A stretch of 64,000 nucleotides of DNA from Anaerolineales bacterium UBA5797 (GTDB lineage Bacteria; Chloroflexota; Anaerolineae; Anaerolineales; Villigracilaceae): contig DIDP01000075.1 of the NCBI GenBank assembly GCA_002418205.1, positions 29,530-93,529 of the forward strand, written 5' to 3'. Below are positions 53,445-61,729 of this stretch, one piece after another. The notes under the pieces were generated by a model that had not been told where the DNA came from, made no database searches, and saw only the letters and a list, made by a program, of their open reading frames with translations. How positions within the stretch are numbered: position 1 is the first letter of the stretch; each line of letters starts with the position of its first letter. The translations under genes were made by a program, and so were the position numbers.

Positions 53445-54317
53445 ATGAACATCACTCTTGCACTCGGCGGCGGCGGCGCGAAGGGGAATTCCCACCTTGG
53501 TGTCATCCGCCGCCTCCAAAAGGAAGGAATCAAGATCGAGGCCGTTGCCGGGACCAGTTTCGGTGGTATTGTCGCGGTCTTCTATGCGTTGGGATATGCT
53601 CCCGATGAGATCGAAGAAATGTTTGCCACGCTCGATCAGAGGCGCCTTTACGGCCATGACATGGATGATGGTCCCTCATTTCTCGGTCTTGCCGGCGCAA
53701 CGAAATGGCTGAAGGAAGTCATCGGTGATCGCACGTTCGGTGATTTGAGGCTACCCTGTATACTCACCGCGGCAGACCTGCAAAGCGGACAGGAGGTCCT
53801 GCTCTCCGAAGGTCCGCTGGTGGATGCCGTCCTCGCGACCATCGCCATTCCCGGGGTCTTCCCCGCAAAATGGATCGGCAATCTGGAACTTGTGGACGGC
53901 GGAACTCTCGATCCGGTCCCTGTGGCGCCGGCGCGTTCCCTCATGCCCAAACTGCCGGTCATTGCGGTGGTTCTCACCAGACCGATGGGTCTCCCTGCGC
54001 AGACATGGAACATCCCATTGCCCGAGTACGTCCCGCACTTGCTGGTCGAACGTCTGAGCAAATTGCGCTATACCCAGGCGCTGGATGTTTACCTGCGCGC
54101 CCTTGATGTGGTGACGCGCGCGATCACCGAATATCGCCTGCAGGTGGACAAACCCGAGATCATCCTTCGCCCGCGCGTGACGGAAATTGATATACTGGAA
54201 CGCGTGGATGTCCGCGTCGTCGCGCGCAGAGGCGATGAAGTGGTCGAGGAAAACTTATCCGAAATAAAGGAGTTGTTCGCGTGGCAGAATCGTCTGCGCC
54301 GCGCGATCGGAGTTTAG
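53445..54317 (+). CDS. patatin-like phospholipase
   Basis: 290 aa. GGGGAKG, the nucleophile elbow GTSFG (Ser near residue 40) and the catalytic Asp in DGGTLD near residue 152 form the Ser-Asp dyad. It likely hydrolyses lipid or glycolipid esters. The start at 53445 follows an AT-rich region; the longer frame upstream is discarded. A small membrane protein gene follows after 2 bases. Confidence 0.9.
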   Translation: MNITLALGGGGAKGNSHLGVIRRLQKEGIKIEAVAGTSFGGIVAVFYALGYAPDEIEEMFATLDQRRLYGHDMDDGPSFLGLAGATKWLKEVIGDRTFGDLRLPCILTAADLQSGQEVLLSEGPLVDAVLATIAIPGVFPAKWIGNLELVDGGTLDPVPVAPARSLMPKLPVIAVVLTRPMGLPAQTWNIPLPEYVPHLLVERLSKLRYTQALDVYLRALDVVTRAITEYRLQVDKPEIILRPRVTEIDILERVDVRVVARRGDEVVEENLSEIKELFAWQNRLRRAIGV

Positions 54318-54319
54318 AT

Positions 54320-54544
54320 ATGCGAGACTTGCGTGAATATGCAAAACAAACAAATGTGCGCCTGGCTTTGGGCGCGTTCTTCCTGTTGTTTATCGTTGGG
54401 GTGGGGCTGATCTGGATCTTTTATGGGGGCGGCGCGGCGGGGTTGGGGTTGACCTGTCTGCTGGCGGCGCTCTTCCCGGTCATTCTCATTCTCTCCATCT
54501 TTGTTGCCATCGAATGGATCCTCAAACGTGCCAGACCTAAGTAA
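54320..54544 (+). CDS. small membrane protein
   Basis: 74 aa with two hydrophobic segments (about residues 17-36 and 40-63). It lies between the patatin gene and an esterase-type gene on the same strand and may be cotranscribed. GGAG precedes ATG 54320; an earlier GTG 54281 also has an AAGGAG at 6 bases and would add 13 residues. The end overlaps the next gene by 17 bases. No family is recognised. Confidence 0.65.
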   Translation: MRDLREYAKQTNVRLALGAFFLLFIVGVGLIWIFYGGGAAGLGLTCLLAALFPVILILSIFVAIEWILKRARPK

Positions 54545-55187
54545 CACCTCTCTGATCACATTCGACGACTGGACTCTGCGGATCCGCGCCTCAAAGCATC
54601 AATCGCCCCGCCTTTTGCTCCTCCTGCACGGGTTGACCGGTGATGAAAACTCCATGTGGGTTTTTGCGCGGGACCTGCCTTCGGATTACTGGATGGTCGC
54701 CCCGCGCGCGCTTCATCCTGCGGAGCCTGGTGGATATTCCTGGCGGCCGGTTCAAACCGGGACCTTTGGCAGGCCCAGCTTCGAGGAACTTTTACCCGCG
54801 GCTGAAGGGTTGATCCGCCTCATTGACGAGTATTCAGCCTCGGCTGGGTTCGATGCGTCTGCCTTCGATGTGATGGGATTCAGTCAGGGCGCGGCGATGT
54901 CCAATATGCTGGCATTGTTATATCCGCAGCGCGTCCGCAAACTGGGTATCCTCGCCGGCTTTGTGCCGAGCGGATTGGATGACCTGATCCTGAAGCGCCC
55001 GCTGACCGGCAAAACGGTCTTTGTCACACACGGCACGCGGGATGACATGGTGCCGATCGATCGGGCGCGCGCTTCGGTGGCGTTGCTCGAACAGGCGGGC
55101 GCACGGATCAACTATTGTGAGGATGAGGTGGGTCATAAAGTGAGCATAACCTGCCTGCGCGCTTTACGGTCATATCTGGAAGATTAA
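54528..55187 (+). CDS. alpha/beta hydrolase (phospholipase/carboxylesterase family)
   Basis: 219 aa. HGLTGDENSMW forms the oxyanion region, GFSQGA the nucleophile elbow (Ser near residue 104), DDMVP and GHKV the Asp and His. The layout is that of the YpfH/carboxylesterase group. It likely hydrolyses esters. The start is uncertain; GTG 54528 overlaps the small membrane protein gene. Confidence 0.85.
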   Translation: MPDLSNTSLITFDDWTLRIRASKHQSPRLLLLLHGLTGDENSMWVFARDLPSDYWMVAPRALHPAEPGGYSWRPVQTGTFGRPSFEELLPAAEGLIRLIDEYSASAGFDASAFDVMGFSQGAAMSNMLALLYPQRVRKLGILAGFVPSGLDDLILKRPLTGKTVFVTHGTRDDMVPIDRARASVALLEQAGARINYCEDEVGHKVSITCLRALRSYLED

Positions 55188-55295
55188 GATTCTCTTAACA
55201 CCAGTTGACGAAGGTATGAATCGAGATTATCCTCGTGTCCATTGAATGAATGGTTCCGGCGGTTCCGACCGCCGCGAACTTTGTTGAGGAAATGA

Positions 55296-56456
55296 ATGCA
55301 TAAAAAGTTTTCAAGACGAGATTTCTTAAAAGTTTCCGGGATTGGCCTGGCTGGACTCAGTACACTGGCTCTCAACCGCTTTAAGGCATTTGACTTCGAA
55401 ACATTGTCCAGTCCCAGGCGATTGCCCCAGTTCCCTGCCAGCGAGATCATCGGACGCGTGGTCGATCCCGGCGTGGATCTGCGCAGTCAGCCGACGAACG
55501 ATCCCAATTTGAATACGTCGATTGCCAAGCTCGCGGCGGATACCCTTGTGGAATGGAATCGTCAGGTGGTTGGCAATGTGATCGGCGGTTTGTCCAACCA
55601 GCATTATGTCGAGACTCCGCAGGGATATATCTACGGTTCCGTTCTTCAGCCCACGCGCAATCGCCCCAATACCCCGATCACGGAGATCCCGGCGGGCGTG
55701 CCCGGTTTCTGGGCGGAAGTGACCGTCCCGTATGTCGATCTGGCGCACGAGGGAGCGGTCGCTTCGCCCTGGTTGCAGGACCACATTGCCTACAACTTCC
55801 CGCCGCGTTTGTATTACGGTCAGGTGGTGTGGATCGATCAAATCCGCACGAGCAATGGCTTTGTCGAATATCGCTGGAATGAAGATGCCGGCCATGGTTA
55901 CGGTTATGGCGCGTATGGGGAGTTCTTCTGGGCCGATGGCTCAGGCTTGAAGGTGCTTACCGATGCGGATGTCGCGCCGATCAGCCCTGATGTCGATCCG
56001 AACGATAAACGCATCGAAGCCGACCTTGATTATCAGACCCTGTCCTGTTATGAAGGAACTACGGAGGTATATTTCTGCCGTATTTCCAGTGGACTCAAAT
56101 ATGATCCTGCCACGGGACAAACGAGCGATAAACTTGCCACGCCGGTTGGGAATCTGTTCACCCACTGGAAGATCATTTCGTTGAACATGACAGCCGGAAC
56201 ATTTCAATCCGGCTATTCCACACCCGCGGTGCCCTGGTCAACAATGATCAGCGGTGATGGCATCGCCATCCATGGCGCCTTCTGGCATAATGCCTTTGGC
56301 GAGAAGCGCTCGCACGGCTGTATCAACGTCACGCCTGAGGATGCAAAATGGATCTTCAGGTGGACCACACCGTATGTTTCGCTCGCAGAGAACGAGAAGC
56401 GCATGTCACTGCCCGACCATGGCACGATCGTCGTTTCCAAGGAAATTGCGCTATAA
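55296..56456 (+). CDS. Tat-exported L,D-transpeptidase (YkuD)
   Basis: 386 aa. The twin-arginine motif SRRDFLK is a textbook Tat signal. An SH3-like and beta-rich region precedes the YkuD domain with the catalytic SHGCINVTPEDA (Cys near residue 346). It is a paralog of the 40029 enzyme. GAGGA precedes the ATG. The ccdA gene follows after 58 bases on the same strand. Confidence 0.9.
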   Translation: MHKKFSRRDFLKVSGIGLAGLSTLALNRFKAFDFETLSSPRRLPQFPASEIIGRVVDPGVDLRSQPTNDPNLNTSIAKLAADTLVEWNRQVVGNVIGGLSNQHYVETPQGYIYGSVLQPTRNRPNTPITEIPAGVPGFWAEVTVPYVDLAHEGAVASPWLQDHIAYNFPPRLYYGQVVWIDQIRTSNGFVEYRWNEDAGHGYGYGAYGEFFWADGSGLKVLTDADVAPISPDVDPNDKRIEADLDYQTLSCYEGTTEVYFCRISSGLKYDPATGQTSDKLATPVGNLFTHWKIISLNMTAGTFQSGYSTPAVPWSTMISGDGIAIHGAFWHNAFGEKRSHGCINVTPEDAKWIFRWTTPYVSLAENEKRMSLPDHGTIVVSKEIAL

Positions 56457-56514
56457 CATGAAATCAACCTGGAGGCGAGAACCGTCCTCGGGTTTTGTCT
56501 TTTGAAGGAGATCA

Positions 56515-57240
56515 ATGGATATCGCTCAAGTTACAATCGGTCTTTCATTCCTGGCGGGGCTGGCTTCCTTCCTTTCGCCGTGCGTGTTTTCCCTCGTCCC
56601 TGCTTATATCGGTTATTTAGGCGGACGCGCTGCGGGCGGCGAAGCGACGGAAAACAACCGCTTCATCACGTTCACACACGGTCTGGCATTCGTGCTTGGG
56701 TTTAGTATCGTATTCATCACATTGGGTGTGGCGACATCCGCGTTCGGACGCCTGCTTTTCGATCTGCGTGAGATTTTTGCAAAGGTCGGCGGCATCGTCG
56801 TCATCATATTTGGCTTGCACATGACAGGCATCTTCCGCATCAAATTCCTTGAGTATGATACGCGCGTCCAGCAGTTACCCGATCGCAAGCTGGGATACCT
56901 CTCCTCAGCGTTGATGGGTGTGTTCTTCTCTGCGGGTTGGGCGCCCTGTGTCGGACCGGTCCTCGGCGCGATATTGACCCTTGCCTTGAACGGCGGCTCG
57001 GTCTCGACAGGAGTATCCCTTTTATCCGCATATTCGGCTGGGTTGGCGATTCCGTTCCTGATCGCCGCGCTGGGTGTTGGCTGGGTTTCAGCCACCTTGC
57101 GGAAATATGGCAAACTGATGCATTACGTCGAGATCGTCATGGGTGTGATCCTTGTGATCGTCGGCTTCATGCTCTTTTCCGGTATCTTCGCGCGTATTGC
57201 ACAGGCAGGTCAATTCTTCTGGATCGATTTCGGGATTTAA
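56515..57240 (+). CDS. ccdA: CcdA/DsbD-type thiol-disulfide membrane protein
   Basis: 241 aa, about six membrane segments. The two essential Cys are in SPCVFSLVPAYIG and GWAPCVGPVLGAIL. It transfers reducing power across the membrane, usually to a thioredoxin-like partner for cytochrome c or disulfide repair. AAGGAG precedes the ATG. The stop overlaps the next start by one base. Confidence 0.92.
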   Translation: MDIAQVTIGLSFLAGLASFLSPCVFSLVPAYIGYLGGRAAGGEATENNRFITFTHGLAFVLGFSIVFITLGVATSAFGRLLFDLREIFAKVGGIVVIIFGLHMTGIFRIKFLEYDTRVQQLPDRKLGYLSSALMGVFFSAGWAPCVGPVLGAILTLALNGGSVSTGVSLLSAYSAGLAIPFLIAALGVGWVSATLRKYGKLMHYVEIVMGVILVIVGFMLFSGIFARIAQAGQFFWIDFGI

Positions 57241-58250
57241 TGGTTACGGTCACGCTTTACACACGGAAGGATTGTCACCTTTGCGAACAAGCCAAAGCCG
57301 ACCTTGAATCGCTGAAGGAGAAATATCCGCATCGCCTCGTGGAAGTGGATATTGATTCCGATCCCGTTTTGCAGAAGGCATATTTCGACAAGATCCCCGT
57401 GATCGAGGTGGGTCCTTATAGGCTTTCTGCTCCATTCGACAGGCAAAAATTGATGATGACCATCGGCGCGGCGAGCGACCGGCGCGGCCAGTTGGACCGG
57501 CTTGGACGCGAGGACCATCACGAACGCGTTGCGCGCGGCGGACAGATCTCAAGTAGTGACCGGGTCATGTTTTGGATCTCGCGCCATTATCTGGCGATCC
57601 TCAATATGGTCATGTTGTTTTATTTCGGGCTGCCGATCCTTGCCCCGGTCCTGATGAAAGCCGGCGCGACCACCCCTGCCAACGTAATCTACACCATCTA
57701 CAAACCGCTCTGCCACCAGTTCGCCTTCCGCTCGTTCTTTTTGTTCGGCGAGCAGGCATATTATCCGCTTGCGGAAGCGCACATGGACGATGTGATCTCA
57801 TTCAATGAGGCGACTGCCCTGACTGACCTGCACAACCCCGCAGGCTATTCGCGGCTCGAAGCCCGGCAGTTCACCGGCAACGAAACGATGGGCTACAAGA
57901 TGGCGCTCTGCGAACGGGACATGGCGATCTATGTATCCATCTTTTTGTTCGGCATCCTTTTCGCGGTGACAGGGCGTCGGATGAAATCGCTGCATTGGAT
58001 GTTATGGATCTTGATCGGCCTGGTCCCGGTGGGATTGGACGGCTTCTCACAATTGTTCAGCCAGATGGAATGGTCCTGGCTTTTGCAATACCTGCCCTAC
58101 CGCGAAAGCACACCGTTCCTGCGCGTGCTGACCGGAGCCTTGTTCGGGTTTGCCACCGCCTGGTTTGCCTATCCGTCCATCGAGGAATCCATGGCTGAGA
58201 CCAGGCAGTTCTTCATCAAGAAATTCGCTTCGATAAAACAAAACGCCTGA
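57240..58250 (+). CDS. glutaredoxin-like domain fused to DUF2085 membrane protein
   Basis: 336 aa. Residues 1-85 form a glutaredoxin-like domain with CHLC (12-15). A linker leads to a DUF2085 region with about three membrane segments (starting near 115, 225 and 275) and KPLCHQF, CERDMAIY motifs. The overlap with ccdA (TAATG) shows tight coupling, so it is a likely thiol partner of CcdA. A single protein joining a cytoplasmic redox domain to DUF2085 is unusual. Confidence 0.82.
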   Translation: MVTVTLYTRKDCHLCEQAKADLESLKEKYPHRLVEVDIDSDPVLQKAYFDKIPVIEVGPYRLSAPFDRQKLMMTIGAASDRRGQLDRLGREDHHERVARGGQISSSDRVMFWISRHYLAILNMVMLFYFGLPILAPVLMKAGATTPANVIYTIYKPLCHQFAFRSFFLFGEQAYYPLAEAHMDDVISFNEATALTDLHNPAGYSRLEARQFTGNETMGYKMALCERDMAIYVSIFLFGILFAVTGRRMKSLHWMLWILIGLVPVGLDGFSQLFSQMEWSWLLQYLPYRESTPFLRVLTGALFGFATAWFAYPSIEESMAETRQFFIKKFASIKQNA

Positions 58251-58256
58251 TGCATC

Positions 58257-59030
58257 ATGCCCTTTACCCAGCACAACGGACTCCGCTATTTTCAATTTAA
58301 TGCACTGCAAGCCCGCCACGCCATTTTCACGCGCCACGGCGGGATCAGCCCCGAACCCTGGAACTCTCTCAATGTCGGCGGGACGGTGGGGGATGAGATC
58401 GAACGCGTCCGCCAGAATCGCCTGCTTTCGTTTGAAGCGCTTGAATGCAAACCAGATTCCATCTTCGATGTCTGGCAGGTGCACAGCGCGGATGCCGTCT
58501 GCGCACGGGCTCCCCGGCGCTTCGATGAGCCGTATCGAAAGGCCGATATTATTTTGACCGATCGTCCTGAGGTCACGCTCTTCATGCGCTTTGCGGATTG
58601 TGTCCCTTTGCTGTTTCATGATCCGCGCAAAGGTATCATCGGGGTGGCGCATGCCGGCTGGATGGGGACTGTGAAAGATGTGGCAACCCGGACAGTAAAT
58701 GTTCTGCAAGCCGAATACGGCTCGGATCCGGCCGATGTAATCGCCTGCATCGGTCCGTCCATTGGTCCCGATCATTATGAGGTCGGGGAGGATGTCATTC
58801 GCCAGGTTCGACAGACTTTTGGAAAAGACTCGGATATGCTGCTTGAGCCGCATGATGGGAGGATCCATTTCAATTTGTGGAAGGCGAACCAGCGTCAACT
58901 GGAACGCGCCGGTATTGGTCGGATCGAACTTGCCGGGATCTGCACTGCCTGCCATACGGACGATTGGTATTCCCACCGCGCCGAGAAAGGGCGCACGGGC
59001 CGCTTTGGGGCGTTGATAGCTTTGCAATAG
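58257..59030 (+). CDS. pgeF: peptidoglycan editing factor PgeF (multicopper polyphenol oxidase fold)
   Basis: 257 aa. The zinc/active-site residues are seen in QVHSADAV (His), RFADCVPLLFHD (Cys) and AHAGWMGT (His). PgeF removes wrong amino acids from peptidoglycan precursors. It heads a group with yggS, yggT and DUF167, typical of the division-linked ylm region but without sepF. Confidence 0.92.
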   Translation: MPFTQHNGLRYFQFNALQARHAIFTRHGGISPEPWNSLNVGGTVGDEIERVRQNRLLSFEALECKPDSIFDVWQVHSADAVCARAPRRFDEPYRKADIILTDRPEVTLFMRFADCVPLLFHDPRKGIIGVAHAGWMGTVKDVATRTVNVLQAEYGSDPADVIACIGPSIGPDHYEVGEDVIRQVRQTFGKDSDMLLEPHDGRIHFNLWKANQRQLERAGIGRIELAGICTACHTDDWYSHRAEKGRTGRFGALIALQ

Positions 59031-59040
59031 CTCCCACGGT

Positions 59041-59046
59041 TATAAT
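59041..59046 (+). promoter_or_regulatory. -10 box (TATAAT) for the yggS gene
   Basis: TATAAT followed by 6 bases and the ATG at 59053; no Shine-Dalgarno sequence can fit, so a leaderless mRNA is predicted. Confidence 0.5.
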
Positions 59047-59052
59047 ATCCTC

Positions 59053-59796
59053 ATGTCTGGTCTTGTAGACTCCATCCGGGAAAATTATCAGCGCGCCCTG
59101 GATCAGATCGCCGGCGCTGCCCATCGAAGCAACCGCGACCCGGAAGATGTGCGCCTTGTGGTCGTGACCAAGTCCCAACCGCTGGAGGTTGTTCGGTCGG
59201 CGATCGAAGCGGGTGTAAAAATTCTCGGAGAGAATTATCCTGAAGAGGGTGTCACGAAGATTCAATCAATGCCCGCGCAAAGTGGGGTAGAATGGCACAT
59301 GATCGGTCATGTGCAGAGTCGTAAAGCCCGTCTCGTGGCGGATCATTTTGAACTTTTACACTCCCTCGATGGCTTGAAGCTCGCCCGGCGACTCGACCGT
59401 TTTGCTGCGGAAAGGGGTCGTGTGCTGTCTGTCCTGCTTGAGTTTAATGTGGGCGGTGAGGAAAGCAAATCCGGGTGGGAGGCTTCGGATGTGTCCGCGT
59501 GGGATGCGTTCCTGCCGGATGTCTCTGCCGTTTTGGATTTACCCAACCTGCATGTCCAGGGATTGATGACCATGCCTCCGCTGGGAACAGTCCCGGAAGA
59601 TTCGCGCCGCTTCTTTCGAAGCTTGAGGCTGTTGCGTGACCATCTGGCTTCGCTTTACCCGAAAGCGGATTGGCGCGACCTCTCGATGGGCACGAGCGCG
59701 GACTACACTGTCGCTGTGGAGGAGGGCGCGACCCTCGTCAGAGTGGGAACGGCTATCGTGGGAGAACGCAAATACAACCCGGAGAAAGAAGCGTAG
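59053..59796 (+). CDS. YggS/PLPBP family pyridoxal phosphate-binding protein
   Basis: 247 aa. VVTKSQPLE carries the PLP-binding Lys (near residue 38), and GENYPEEG, HMIGHVQSRKA and LSMGTSADY match the family. It maintains free PLP and amino-acid balance. The stop lies directly before the YggT start. Confidence 0.92.
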   Translation: MSGLVDSIRENYQRALDQIAGAAHRSNRDPEDVRLVVVTKSQPLEVVRSAIEAGVKILGENYPEEGVTKIQSMPAQSGVEWHMIGHVQSRKARLVADHFELLHSLDGLKLARRLDRFAAERGRVLSVLLEFNVGGEESKSGWEASDVSAWDAFLPDVSAVLDLPNLHVQGLMTMPPLGTVPEDSRRFFRSLRLLRDHLASLYPKADWRDLSMGTSADYTVAVEEGATLVRVGTAIVGERKYNPEKEA

Positions 59797-60057
59797 ATGT
59801 CCATCCTGATCCAGATCATCAGTTCGTTGTCGCAGATATTGATTCTGCTCGTCATTGTTTCCGTGATCCTGTCCTATTTCATGGATCCGTATCATCCCAT
59901 CCGGCGCGGTGTTGATAACATTGTAGAACCGATGCTGGCTCCCATCCGCCGGGTGGTCCCGTTGGTGGGTATGTTCGATTTCAGCCCGATCGTGTTGATC
60001 ATACTGATCCAGCTTGCATCCAATTTACTTATCCGCTTCCTGATCGCATTATCCTGA
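59797..60057 (+). CDS. YggT family membrane protein
   Basis: 86 aa, two hydrophobic segments with the YFMDPYHPIRRGVDNIVEPMLAPIRRV motif between. YggT proteins are linked to division and osmotic stress. It begins at the base after the yggS stop. Confidence 0.9.
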   Translation: MSILIQIISSLSQILILLVIVSVILSYFMDPYHPIRRGVDNIVEPMLAPIRRVVPLVGMFDFSPIVLIILIQLASNLLIRFLIALS

Positions 60058-60066
60058 GGTGAAACC

Positions 60067-60378
60067 ATGTCTGATCGAAAATTCAAATTGCACAACGGTC
60101 AAAAAGGTTCGGCACTTGCCGTGCGCGTGACGCCGCGCGCCAGCCGGAATGAGATCGCAGAAATCCTCGATGATGGGACGATCAGGGTGAGGCTTGCCGC
60201 GCCGCCTGCGGATAACGAAGCGAACATCGCCCTGCTCGAGTATCTCTCCGAGATTCTGGGCGTGCCCAAATCCAAACTGGAGATCGTGGCAGGAGCGACC
60301 GGCCGCGATAAGTTGATCTCGATCATGGACATGGATGTGGAGACAGCCCACCAGCGCATCGTCGCCCATCTTGCTTGA
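60067..60378 (+). CDS. DUF167 (YggU) family protein
   Basis: 103 aa. VRVTPRASRNEI, LAAPPADNEANIALLEYLSEILG and AGATGRDKLI are family motifs. The function is unknown. GAGGTG precedes the ATG. It ends this four-gene group and is followed by a terminator. Confidence 0.9.
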   Translation: MSDRKFKLHNGQKGSALAVRVTPRASRNEIAEILDDGTIRVRLAAPPADNEANIALLEYLSEILGVPKSKLEIVAGATGRDKLISIMDMDVETAHQRIVAHLA

Positions 60379-60396
60379 GATATGCCAGAATTTCAG

Positions 60397-60430
60397 AAAG
60401 ATCCCCGGCCCATATGTCGGGGATCTTTTT
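60397..60430 (+). terminator. terminator after the DUF167 gene
   Basis: AAAGATCCCCG and CGGGGATCTTT form an 11-bp stem around a 10-base loop, followed by T residues. Confidence 0.85.
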
Positions 60431-60494
60431 GCCTCTTGTGAGAGATGGGCAGTTGTGTAATAATCCCGCCAATTTATCACCGGAGAGGAAACCT

Positions 60495-61685
60495 ATGACT
60501 CATATTGTTGACCAGGTCTCATTGGGGGCGATCGTTCAGGTGCGCGACCGCCTGCTTGCACAACAGGCACAGGGACGCAAGGTATTGCGGCTCGAATCGG
60601 GCGATCCCTCGTTCGATATTCCGGTCTATGCGCGGGAAGCAATGGAGAAAGCCCTGCGCGATGGTTTGACCCATTACACCGCTTCCACCGGCATCCCGGT
60701 TTTGCGCAAGGCGATCTACCAAAAGGTGACAGCGGAAAACAGCTTGAGCGTTCCCAACGATGACCATGTTGTTGTCACGAACGGCGCCATGCACGGATTG
60801 TATATCCTGTTCCGCGCCCTGTTGGATTCCGGCGATGAGGTGATCCTGCCCGACCCGATGTGGACGGAGATCGCGGAGAACATCCGGCTCGGCGGCGGGA
60901 GGCCGGTTCCGGTTGTGCTGCGTGAAGAGCGCGGCTACCAATATGACCCGGTGGACATCGAGGCGGCGATCACCCCGCGTACAAAGGCGATCTTTGTCAA
61001 TACACCGCAGAATCCCATTGGGGCGGTTGCCGCGCGTGAAACCCTGGAAGCCATCGCGCAGATTGCCGAGAGGCACAACCTGTTGCTCATCAGCGATGAG
61101 GCATATGAGCACGTCATTTATGATGGCGTGAAACACCTCAGCCTCGGTTCGCTGCCGGGCGCGCAGGACCGCACGATCAGCGTCTATTCCATGTCGAAGA
61201 CCTATGCGATGAGTGGACTCCGCCTCGGGTATCTCGTGATCAATGACCCGGCCCTGCTCGAACGGATCAAGAAGCTCGTCCGCTGTACGATCAACGGCGT
61301 GAACTCCGTGACGCAATACGGCGCAGCCGCGGCATTGAACGGTCCGCAGGATGCGACGCGGGCGATGGCGAAGGAATATCAAAAGCGACGCGACATTTTA
61401 TTTTCCGCGTTGGAAAATGCGCCATACGTGAAGCCATTCAAACCCGGCGGCGCGTTCTACATTTGGGCACGCATCCTTCCGGACTGGCCCGGTTATGATG
61501 GTAAAGTCGATGACTGGTCCATGACGAATTATTTGATCGACGCGGCCGGGATCGGTTCCTCACCCGGTTCTGCCTTCGGACCGGCGGGCGAAGGCTGCAT
61601 CCGTTTTGCCTTCTCCTGTTCGACGGACCAGGTGGAGGAAGCCGCGAGCTTGCTGCCGGATGTGTTGGCAGGAGCAGGGAAGTAG
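60495..61685 (+). CDS. class I/II aminotransferase (aspartate aminotransferase-like)
   Basis: 396 aa. The PLP lysine is in YSMSKTYAMSGLRLGY and NTPQNPIG near residue 175 is a family motif. It probably transaminates aspartate or aromatic amino acids. AGAGGAA lies just before the ATG. Convergent with the lytic transglycosylase gene. Confidence 0.9.
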   Translation: MTHIVDQVSLGAIVQVRDRLLAQQAQGRKVLRLESGDPSFDIPVYAREAMEKALRDGLTHYTASTGIPVLRKAIYQKVTAENSLSVPNDDHVVVTNGAMHGLYILFRALLDSGDEVILPDPMWTEIAENIRLGGGRPVPVVLREERGYQYDPVDIEAAITPRTKAIFVNTPQNPIGAVAARETLEAIAQIAERHNLLLISDEAYEHVIYDGVKHLSLGSLPGAQDRTISVYSMSKTYAMSGLRLGYLVINDPALLERIKKLVRCTINGVNSVTQYGAAAALNGPQDATRAMAKEYQKRRDILFSALENAPYVKPFKPGGAFYIWARILPDWPGYDGKVDDWSMTNYLIDAAGIGSSPGSAFGPAGEGCIRFAFSCSTDQVEEAASLLPDVLAGAGK

Positions 61686-61691
61686 AAAAAT

Positions 61692-61729
61692 AAAAGAGGC
61701 GGTCGCTTGAAAAGCGACCGCCTCTTTTA
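61692..61729. terminator. bidirectional terminator
   Basis: AAAAGAGGCGGTCGCT and AGCGACCGCCTCTTTT form a perfect 16-bp stem around a 5-base loop, with A and T tracts at the two ends. It serves both convergent genes. Confidence 0.9.

Noticed and set aside
54281..54319. GTG start 13 codons earlier for the small membrane protein
   Set aside because: It has a good AAGGAG site but overlaps the patatin gene by 37 bases; ATG 54320 has GGAG too, so the shorter form is listed and the other kept as an alternative.
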